Shown: positions 58,434-64,000 of the stretch, piece after piece | How the letters are laid out: each line of letters begins with the position of its first letter | How positions within the stretch are numbered: position 1 is the first letter of the stretch | NCBI RefSeq assembly: GCF_016865485.1 | Contig: NZ_AP024452.1 | Coordinates: forward strand, 6,098,501-6,162,500 | DNA length: 64,000 nt | DNA from: Luteitalea sp. TBR-22 | Lineage (GTDB): Bacteria; Acidobacteriota; Vicinamibacteria; Vicinamibacterales; Vicinamibacteraceae | Reading direction: 5' to 3' | Position numbers and translations under genes: made by a program | Notes under the pieces: model-generated | What the model was told of the DNA's origin: nothing | Databases searched by the model: none | The model's input: only the letters and a program-made list of their open reading frames with translations

Positions 58434-59111
58434 GTGATCATGCATGCCCCTCGTCTCGTCCGTACGCTGCTCGGCGCGACCGCAGTCGTGGCGCTCGCCG
58501 CGACCCCGCTGGCCGCCCAACAGGCAGCCGCGCCCGCGCAGGCGGGCACCGTCGTCTCGAAGAAGGACCCCCTGCGCTTCCGGGCGTTCGGCGTCAACAT
58601 GCAGCGCGGCTTCAGCGGCACCATCGACATCGCCGTGGAGCGGTGGACCACCGACGAGGAGCGCGCCGTCGTGCTCGACGCGGTGGCCGGCACGACCGCG
58701 GCGCGGTCGTCGCAGGACAAGCTGGTGCGAAAGCTGCAGGACATCCAGCCCCGCAACGGCTACATCCGCGGCGCCCGCACCGTCGGCTGGGACCTCAAGT
58801 ACGCCCGGGAGAACCTGCTGCCCGACGGCACGCGCCAGATCGTGATCGTCACCGACAAGCCCGTGACGTTCTGGGCGGCTGCCAATTCCGCCAGGACGAT
58901 GGACTACCCGTTCACGATGATCGAGATGCGGTTCCCGCCCGGAAGCGACAAGGGCGAGGGGAAGCTGCTGAACCAGACGTCGATCTCGACCAAGAACGGC
59001 CGGCTCGAACTGGAGATCTTCGGCCAGGAGCCGACGCGGCTCACGCAGATCACCCAGGAGAAGACCAAGGCCGAGAAGGAGGCCGAGAAGGCCGCCAAGA
59101 AGAAGGGCTGA
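58434..59111 (+). CDS. Exported protein of unknown function
   Basis: This 225-residue protein has a signal peptide (L-V-R-T-L-L-G-A-T-A-V-V-A-L-A-A, cleaved near L-A-A-Q). The mature part is predicted to be beta-rich, with I-D-I-A-V-E-R-W-T-T-D-E-E-R and R-Q-I-V-I-V-T-D-K-P-V-T-F-W. A Lys/Glu-rich tail ends the protein. No family is recognised. GTG 58434 has AAGGAAGG 8 bases upstream; ATG 58440 is the alternative. The 291 bases upstream, to the divergent barrel gene, hold no other gene. Confidence 0.7.
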   Translation: MIMHAPRLVRTLLGATAVVALAATPLAAQQAAAPAQAGTVVSKKDPLRFRAFGVNMQRGFSGTIDIAVERWTTDEERAVVLDAVAGTTAARSSQDKLVRKLQDIQPRNGYIRGARTVGWDLKYARENLLPDGTRQIVIVTDKPVTFWAAANSARTMDYPFTMIEMRFPPGSDKGEGKLLNQTSISTKNGRLELEIFGQEPTRLTQITQEKTKAEKEAEKAAKKKG

Positions 59112-59169
59112 CCGGACGTCCGGTGGGCCAGCCGGCACCAGGAGGCCGCCAGGGTCACCCCCGGCGGCC
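59111..59169. terminator. Palindromes between convergent genes
   Basis: ACCGGACGTCCGGT (59111-59124) directly follows a stop codon, and GGCCGCC/GGCGGCC arms (59144-59150, 59163-59169) precede the opposite stop. There is no U-tract, so terminator function is only likely. Confidence 0.4.
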
Positions 59170-59179
59170 CCGGACGGTG

Positions 59180-59536
59180 CTAGTGCGCCATCTTGATCGA
59201 GGTGACGGCGATGATCATCTTGCCGTCCTTCTCGGTCACGTCGCCGGTCGCCTCGACCTTGTGACCCGCGAACTCGATCAGCTTCGCGTTCTTGTTCTCG
59301 GTCCAGGCGCCGGTCACTTCATACAGCTTCCCGTCGCCCACCACCGCGAGGGGCGAGCCCTTCTTGGCGCACGCGGCGGCGCAGTCGGCGTGAGCCGCTG
59401 CGGTGGCCTTCTCCGCGCCCTGCTTGGTGTTGCACATCACGTCGACGAGCGTGCCCGTGACGGTCTTGGTCTCGGCCGACAGGCCCGTGCCGAACGCGAG
59501 GGTGGCGGCCGCGAGGCCGAGCATCAACTTACGCAT
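59180..59536 (-). CDS. Small exported Cys-containing protein of unknown function
   Basis: This 118-residue protein has a signal peptide (L-M-L-G-L-A-A-A-T-L-A-F, cleaved near G-L-S-A). The mature part has three Cys residues (V-M-C-N-T-K, A-D-C-A-A-A-C-A-K-K-G) and a beta-rich C-terminus. The arrangement recalls small OB-like exported proteins of Acidobacteria, but no function is known. AGGAGAG precedes ATG 59536. The his leader promoter is divergent from it, with inverted TTGACA boxes between. Confidence 0.75.
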   Translation of the reverse strand: MRKLMLGLAAATLAFGTGLSAETKTVTGTLVDVMCNTKQGAEKATAAAHADCAAACAKKGSPLAVVGDGKLYEVTGAWTENKNAKLIEFAGHKVEATGDVTEKDGKMIIAVTSIKMAH

Positions 59537-59676
59537 GTGTCTCTCCTGAATCGTGAAAGGGGAACGACCCCGGGGTCGTCCGTGCGCACACGCGGGAACG
59601 CCGGCGAGCGAGAAGCCCGCCGGAACACCCGACGTCGTGTCTGCAATGGCTTACGATGCGGACATCGTGGCAGGTT

Positions 59677-59722
59677 TGTCAATACGGACGCGTTGACAGC
59701 CCGCGTCGTCCCCGGCTACCCT
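59677..59722 (+). promoter_or_regulatory. his operon promoter with inverted TTGACA boxes
   Basis: TTGACA (59693-59698), an 18-base spacer and TACCCT (59717-59722) precede hisL. A second TTGACA on the complement (59677-59682) forms an inverted repeat with it 10 bases apart. The second could serve the divergent small exported gene. Confidence 0.6.
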
Positions 59723-59731
59723 TGGCGGGTC

Positions 59732-59812
59732 ATGGCGTGCCGCAGCCAGCATCATCACCATCACCACCATGCCCACGTCCGTGGGACCGGTGATGGTCTG
59801 CGCGCCTGCTGA
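59732..59812 (+). CDS. hisL: Histidine operon leader peptide
   Basis: This 26-residue frame contains seven consecutive His codons (CAT/CAC) at residues 7-13 and another at 15. It lies between a promoter and a terminator hairpin upstream of hisI. As in enteric his operons, ribosome stalling at the His run when charged tRNA-His is scarce would favour an antiterminator. The start lies about 9 bases after the -10 box, so the transcript may be nearly leaderless. Confidence 0.88.
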   Translation: MACRSQHHHHHHHAHVRGTGDGLRAC

Positions 59813-59842
59813 AACCCGACTGTTCGACCCCGAACACAGCAC

Positions 59843-59894
59843 GCCCCAAGCAGCCTCGCTGGTCATCCCGGCGGGGCTTTTGTGTGTTTGGGGC
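59843..59894 (+). terminator. his attenuator
   Basis: An 11-bp stem AGCCTCGCTGG (59852-59862) with CCGGCGGGGCT (59868-59878) and a 5-base loop is followed by TTTGTGTGTTT, a Rho-independent terminator. An outer pair GCCCCAA (59843-59849) with TTGGGGC (59888-59894) could compete with or extend it. Confidence 0.82.
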
Positions 59895-59898
59895 GAGT

Positions 59899-60019
59899 TC
59901 TGACGGGAGTCGGGAGTCGGGAGTCGGGAGTCGGGAGTCGGGAGTCGGGAGTCGCCGAAAGGCCTCAGTTCGTAGCCGTCGACCCGGCGGTTCGTAGCCG
60001 TCGACCTTCAGGTCGACGG
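59899..60019. repeat. GGGAGTC tandem repeats and GTAG-type hairpin in the his leader
   Basis: About seven GGGAGTC units (59899-59952), then a duplicated TTCGTAGCCGTCGACC motif, the second opening a 10-bp hairpin CCGTCGACCT/AGGTCGACGG (59998-60019). They lie between the attenuator and hisI, so they are transcribed with the operon. Confidence 0.85.
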
Positions 60020-60075
60020 TCCGTGATCTTCCCGGGAGATCGAAAGATCGCCATGTGGGGATGTGAGAGACCGAG

Positions 60076-60387
60076 ATGGATTTCGACAAGTTTCACGGGC
60101 TGGTGCCCGCGGTGGTGCAGGACGACGAGAGCGGCGAGGTGCTGATGGTGGGCTTCATGAACGAGGAAGCCTTCCGCCGCACCCGCGAAACGGGGTTCGT
60201 GACCTTCTTCTCCCGCACCCGCAACTCGCTGTGGATGAAGGGCGAAACGTCCGGCAATCGCCTCCGGGTGGTGCGCCTGCTCACCGATTGCGACACCGAC
60301 ACCGTGCTGGCCCGGGTCGTCCGCGAGGGCGATGGCAAGGTGTGCCACCTCGGCACCGTGAGCTGCTTCACCCAGGAGATCGCCTGA
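60076..60387 (+). CDS. hisI: Phosphoribosyl-AMP cyclohydrolase
   Basis: This 103-residue protein covers only the cyclohydrolase; the HisE pyrophosphohydrolase is separate. The metal site is evident in D-C-D-T-D-T and [17 protein letters not shown] and [18 protein letters not shown] are family landmarks. It opens the ring of PR-AMP, the third step of histidine synthesis. It is the first structural gene of the operon, and hisG begins 2 bases after its stop. Confidence 0.95.
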   Translation: MDFDKFHGLVPAVVQDDESGEVLMVGFMNEEAFRRTRETGFVTFFSRTRNSLWMKGETSGNRLRVVRLLTDCDTDTVLARVVREGDGKVCHLGTVSCFTQEIA

Positions 60388-60389
60388 TC

Positions 60390-61274
60390 ATGCCGCCCCT
60401 CCGCCTCGGGATCCCCAAGGGCTCCCTGCAGGACTCCACGGTCCAGCTGTTCGCACGCGCCGGCTGGAACATCTACGTCAGCTCGCGCTCGTACTTCCCC
60501 GGCACCGACGACAGCGAGCTCGAGTGCATGCTCATCCGGGCCCAGGAAATGGCCCGGTACGTCGCCGACGGGGTGATCGACGCCGGCCTCACCGGGCAGG
60601 ACTGGATCGCCGAGCAGCTGATCGCCTCGCGGGCCGAGGTGGTGCCGGTGCAGGAGCTGGTCTACTCCAAGCAGAGCTTCGGCACCGTGAAGTGGGTGCT
60701 GGCCGCCCCCGAGGACTCGCGGTTCAAGGCGCCGGAGGACTTCGCCGGCTGCACGATTGCCACCGAGCTGGTGAAGGTCACCGAGCAGTACTTCCAGGAG
60801 AAGGGCATCGACGTCACCGTCGAGTTCTCCTGGGGCGCCACCGAGGTGAAGCCGCCGGTGCTGGCCGACGGGATCGTCGAGGCCACCGAGACGGGGTCGA
60901 CCCTGCGCGCCAACCGCCTGCGGATCATCGACACGGTGATGGAGTCCAAGACGCAGCTCATCGCCAACCCGGCCGCCTGGTCCGACGCCTGGAAGCGCAC
61001 CAAGATCGAGAACATCGCGCTGTTGCTGCGAGCGGCCATCGAGGCGCAGGGCCGCGTCGGCCTGATGCTCAACGTCAAGCGCGAGGGCCTGAAGTCGCTG
61101 CTCGAGCTGGTGCCGGCCCTGCGCCGCCCGACCGTGTCGTCGCTGAGCGACGAGGAGTGGGTGGCGGTGAACACGATCATCGAGGAGCGCACGGTGCGCG
61201 ACCTCATCCCGAAGCTGAAGGCCGCCGGCGCCGAGGGCATCGTGGAATACCCGCTCAACAAGATCGTGATGTGA
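60390..61274 (+). CDS. hisG: ATP phosphoribosyltransferase, long form
   Basis: This 294-residue protein matches HisG-L in length and includes a C-terminal regulatory (HisG_C) domain. [10 protein letters not shown] opens it. E-A-T-E-T-G-S-T-L forms the PRPP-binding region, and the C-terminal part (about 215-294) with L-M-L-N-V and [12 protein letters not shown] is the histidine feedback domain. It catalyses the committed step, joining ATP and PRPP. It follows hisI by 2 bases and precedes hisD by 5. Confidence 0.95.
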   Translation: MPPLRLGIPKGSLQDSTVQLFARAGWNIYVSSRSYFPGTDDSELECMLIRAQEMARYVADGVIDAGLTGQDWIAEQLIASRAEVVPVQELVYSKQSFGTVKWVLAAPEDSRFKAPEDFAGCTIATELVKVTEQYFQEKGIDVTVEFSWGATEVKPPVLADGIVEATETGSTLRANRLRIIDTVMESKTQLIANPAAWSDAWKRTKIENIALLLRAAIEAQGRVGLMLNVKREGLKSLLELVPALRRPTVSSLSDEEWVAVNTIIEERTVRDLIPKLKAAGAEGIVEYPLNKIVM

Positions 61275-61279
61275 CCGCC

Positions 61280-62560
61280 ATGCTGCCGATCCTCGCGTCC
61301 ACCGACGCCAAGGCCCTCCGCCGACTCCTCGACCGCACGCCCGACGACCACGGGCGCCTCGAACCCGCCGTGAAGGACATCCTCGCGGCCGTGCGCACCC
61401 GCGGCGACAAGGCGCTGACCGAGTTCGCGCGCCGATTCGACAAGCTCGAAGGCCCGATCGAGCTCTCGCCCGCCGAGATCCACGCCGGCGCGGCCGAGTG
61501 CCCGCCGGCGGTGCGCGCGGCGATCCGCAAGGCTGCCAGGCACATCAAGGCCGTCGCGAAGGCGCAGGTGCCGGCGACGTGGACGAAGGTGGTCGCCCCG
61601 GGCGTGAAGGTGTCGCAGCGCGTGCTGCCGCTCGAGCGCGTCGGGTGCTACGTGCCCGGCGGACGCTATCCGCTGCCCTCGTCGCTGCTGATGGCGGCGG
61701 TGACGGCGCGCGCGGCTGGCGTGCCGGAGGTGATCGTGTGCTGCCCGCGTCCCGACGCGGCGGTGCTCGCGGCGGCGGTCGAGGCCGGTGTGGACCGGGT
61801 GTTCCAGTTGGGCGGCGCGCACGCGATCGCGGCCATGGCGTACGGCACGGCCACCGTGCCGCGGGTCGACAAGATCGTCGGCCCGGGCAACGCCTACGTC
61901 GCCCTCGCCAAGGCGCTCGTGGCGCGCGACTGCGCGATCGACTTCTTCGCCGGCCCGAGCGAGATCGTCGTCGTCGCGGCGACGGGCGATCCGGCGTGGA
62001 TTGCCGCCGACCTGCTGGCACAGGCAGAGCACGACGTCGATGCGCGGGCCATCTTCCTCACGCCGTCGAAGCGGCTGGCCACGCAGGTCGCGAAGGCCAT
62101 CGAGCGGCAGCTCGCGACGCCCGAGGCAGCCGCGACGCCCGCCGCGCAGGCACTGGCCCGCAACGGCGCCATCGTCGTCACCAAGAACGTCGCCGAAGCC
62201 GCGGCGCTCGCCAACCGCATCGCGCCCGAGCACCTGGTGGTGGACACGCCCGAGATGGCGGCGATGATCCCCGTGGCGGCCTCGATCTTCATCGGCCCGT
62301 GGACCGCGCAGGCGGCCGGCGACTACGCGATCGGATCGAACCACGTGCTGCCGACCAGCGGCGCGGCGCGCTTCCGCGGCGGCCTGCACGCGTGGGACTT
62401 CGTGCGCGTGTCGAGCGTGCAGCAGCTGACGAAGGCCGGCGCGGCGCTGGTCGGTCCGACGGCCGCGACGCTGGCCGACGCGGAAGGCCTGAAGCTGCAC
62501 GCCGCGTCGATTCGCGCGCGGCTCGGAATCGCGCCGAAGACGGGACGACGCGCGCGATGA
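61280..62560 (+). CDS. hisD: Histidinol dehydrogenase
   Basis: This 426-residue protein carries the HisD landmarks: G-C-Y-V-P-G-G-R-Y-P-L-P-S-S, G-P-G-N-A-Y-V, the zinc/catalytic region D-L-L-A-Q-A-E-H-D, N-R-I-A-P-E-H-L and P-T-S-G-A-A-R-F-R-G-G-L. It oxidises histidinol to histidine in two NAD-dependent steps. A GTG at 61271 in the same frame is an alternative start overlapping the hisG stop. Its stop overlaps the hisC start (ATGA). Confidence 0.96.
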   Translation: MLPILASTDAKALRRLLDRTPDDHGRLEPAVKDILAAVRTRGDKALTEFARRFDKLEGPIELSPAEIHAGAAECPPAVRAAIRKAARHIKAVAKAQVPATWTKVVAPGVKVSQRVLPLERVGCYVPGGRYPLPSSLLMAAVTARAAGVPEVIVCCPRPDAAVLAAAVEAGVDRVFQLGGAHAIAAMAYGTATVPRVDKIVGPGNAYVALAKALVARDCAIDFFAGPSEIVVVAATGDPAWIAADLLAQAEHDVDARAIFLTPSKRLATQVAKAIERQLATPEAAATPAAQALARNGAIVVTKNVAEAAALANRIAPEHLVVDTPEMAAMIPVAASIFIGPWTAQAAGDYAIGSNHVLPTSGAARFRGGLHAWDFVRVSSVQQLTKAGAALVGPTAATLADAEGLKLHAASIRARLGIAPKTGRRAR

Positions 62561-63693
62561 GCAGCACACCTGACGTCTACGCGTACGACCGCGCGGACGC
62601 GCCTGCCGACGCGCTGCGGCTGCACCTGAACGAGCACACCGGCGGCTGCTCGCCGGCGGTGGTCGAGGCGATCGCCCGGGTGAGCCGCGAGACGATCGCG
62701 AAGTACCCCGACTACACGCGCGTCACGCAGGCCGTCGCCGACCACCTCGACGTGCCGCCGGCGCGCGTCGTGCTCACCAACGGCCTCGACGAGGGGATCT
62801 TCGCGGCGGCGCTGGCGCAACTGCGCGCCACCCCAGGTGTAGCTGCCGGGCTTGCCCGGCAGGCAGGAATCGGTCCGGACGCCGCGCGCGGGGCAAGCCC
62901 CGCGCCTACGTCTGGTGATCTCTCCGAGGCCGTGATCATCGAACCCGCGTTCGGGATGTACGCCGACGCGGTGGAGGCGGTGGGCGGCACGGTGGTGCGG
63001 GTGATGCCGGGACCGGAGCTGTCGCTGGATCGCGAGGCCATCGCGGCCGCGGTGACGCCGCGCACGGGCGTGCTCTTCATCGCCTCGCCCGGCAACCCCA
63101 GCGGCATCTCGCTGACGCGCGACGAGGTGGCGTGGCTGTCGTCGATCCTGCCGCCGGGCGCGCTGTTGTTGCTCGACGAGGCGTACGTCGAGTTCGGCGG
63201 CGAGAGCGCGATCCCGCTGATCGACACGTACCCGAACATGGTGGTCGGCCGCACGTTCGCCAAGGCGTACGGCCTGGCCGGCATGCGCGTCGGGGCGCTC
63301 GTCGGCCGTGAGGACGTGATCACCCGGATGCGGCGCGTGCTGCCCCCGTACTCGCTCAACGTGTTCGTCGTTGCGGCGCTCGAGGCGGCGCTCGCCGACC
63401 GCGCGTACATGGACGACTACCGCGCCCAGGTGCGCGAGTCGCGCGCGCTGCTGTACGCAGCCTGCGATCGCTGGGGCCTGCCCTACGTGCGCAGCGAGGC
63501 CAACTTCGTGCTGGTGCGCGCCGGCAACCGTCGCCAGGCGCTGCTCGACGGGCTGCAGGCCCGCAACATCTACATCCGCGACCGCGACTCGCAGCCCGGC
63601 TGCCAGGGTTGCGTGCGCGTGACCACCGGGCTCGTCGCCCACACCCGGGCGTGCATCGACGCCATGGAGGAGATCCTGTGCGCAAGGGCGTGA
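62557..63693 (+). CDS. hisC: Histidinol-phosphate aminotransferase with REP-derived insert
   Basis: This 378-residue PLP enzyme shows H-L-N-E-H-T-G-G near the start, [23 protein letters not shown] and [15 protein letters not shown], with Lys binding PLP. It transaminates imidazole acetol phosphate with glutamate. Between the D-E-G-I helix and the I-I-E-P-A-F strand lies an extra stretch (about residues 94-117) encoded by a REP doublet and not found in typical HisC. The gene starts ATGA over the hisD stop. Confidence 0.94.
   Translation: MSSTPDVYAYDRADAPADALRLHLNEHTGGCSPAVVEAIARVSRETIAKYPDYTRVTQAVADHLDVPPARVVLTNGLDEGIFAAALAQLRATPGVAAGLARQAGIGPDAARGASPAPTSGDLSEAVIIEPAFGMYADAVEAVGGTVVRVMPGPELSLDREAIAAAVTPRTGVLFIASPGNPSGISLTRDEVAWLSSILPPGALLLLDEAYVEFGGESAIPLIDTYPNMVVGRTFAKAYGLAGMRVGALVGREDVITRMRRVLPPYSLNVFVVAALEAALADRAYMDDYRAQVRESRALLYAACDRWGLPYVRSEANFVLVRAGNRRQALLDGLQARNIYIRDRDSQPGCQGCVRVTTGLVAHTRACIDAMEEILCARA
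62839..62909. repeat. REP doublet in frame within hisC
   Basis: GTAG, hairpin CTGCCGGGC/GCCCGGCAG with TT loop, a spacer, hairpin GCGCGGGGC/GCCCCGCGC with AA loop, and CTAC. Architecture and stem length match the intergenic doublets at 23305 and 37791. Confidence 0.85.
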
Positions 63694-64000
63694 TCAAGCG
63701 GCACACCCGCGAGACGAAGATCGACATCAAGCTCGGCATCGAGGGCAAGGGTCGGTACGAGGTCACGACGGGCATCCGCTTCTTCGACCACATGCTCGAG
63801 CTGTTCACGCGGCACGGCGCCTTCGACATGACGCTGAAGGCCGACGGCGATCTCGACGTCGACCAGCACCACACCGTCGAGGACGTCGGCATCGCGCTCG
63901 GCGAGGCCTTCACGCAGGCACTGGGCAACAAGCTCGGCATCAACCGGGCCGGCTACTTCCTGATGCCGATGGACGAAACGCTGGCGATCGCCGCCGTCGA
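63678..64000 (+). CDS. hisB: Imidazoleglycerol-phosphate dehydratase, 3' end outside the window
   Basis: About 107 residues of a HisB-type dehydratase are visible: H-T-R-E-T-K-I near the start, [12 protein letters not shown] with a metal His, [11 protein letters not shown] with manganese ligands. It removes water from imidazole-glycerol phosphate. GTG 63678 has GGAGG (63667-63671) 6 bases upstream and overlaps hisC by 16 bases; GTG 63690 is an alternative. No N-terminal phosphatase domain is fused. Confidence 0.94.
   Translation, partial: MRKGVIKRHTRETKIDIKLGIEGKGRYEVTTGIRFFDHMLELFTRHGAFDMTLKADGDLDVDQHHTVEDVGIALGEAFTQALGNKLGINRAGYFLMPMDETLAIAAV

Noticed and set aside
59651-59866. Small minus-strand frame opposite hisL
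   Set aside because: It has no family features and is explained by the His codon run and attenuator on the plus strand.

Overview
This window comes from a high-GC, Gram-negative, soil-type bacterium. The gene set points to Acidobacteriota, most likely the Vicinamibacteria: DUF1800/DUF1501 and DUF1549-DUF1553/DUF1501 pairs, many exported enzymes with Tat or Sec signals, BamA-like surface antigens, a subtilase ending in D-T-L-V-W-G repeats, and an orphan microcompartment shell gene. That placement is inference from gene content; no rRNA or tRNA gene was recognised.

Layout. 1-11.0 kb: panE fragment, Tat flavin amine oxidase, PfkB kinase, an operon of secreted phosphatase, M14 carboxypeptidase and hybrid histidine kinase, then a DUF1800/DUF1501 pair. 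11.0-23.4 kb: two tandem BamA-like barrels, a Gfo/Idh/MocA oxidoreductase coupled to a DUF885 protein, an M19-like protein, a DUF1549-DUF1553/DUF1501 pair and a D-threonine-aldolase-like enzyme. 23.4-36.5 kb: BMC shell protein, ThiO-PCD-YbjQ operon, small exported proteins, PLP decarboxylase, two small barrels, aminotransferase, J-domain protein, RsuA-type pseudouridine synthase and a GH29 fucosidase. 36.6-49.1 kb is the most accessory-looking part: an alkaline-phosphatase-like protein, two DUF2779 proteins, a membrane GNAT-M20 fusion bracketed by a duplicated DUF2779 tail, a sigma-54 activator and the repeat-bearing subtilase. 49.4-59.5 kb: a peptide ABC importer without ATPases, a DHDPS-family enzyme coupled to an exported endonuclease/phosphatase-like protein, and a kinase-like exported protein next to a BamA-like barrel. 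59.7-64.0 kb: a histidine operon hisL-hisI-hisG-hisD-hisC-hisB with an attenuator and a seven-histidine leader peptide.

Repeats run through the whole window. One superfamily has the signature of REP elements: GTAG, a hairpin of about 9 bp, and in doublets a second hairpin closed by CTAC. One doublet lies in frame inside hisC. Other intergenic families are degenerate tandem repeats of 6-8 bp units, and two stretches of these are read in frame inside an ABC binding protein and an exported phosphatase-like enzyme. AT-rich inverted repeats sit between convergent genes.

Start sites fall into two classes. Some genes have a clear Shine-Dalgarno sequence. Many others have none but carry a TANNNT box 5-9 bases before the start codon, which suggests leaderless transcripts. 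I used this rule to choose several starts.
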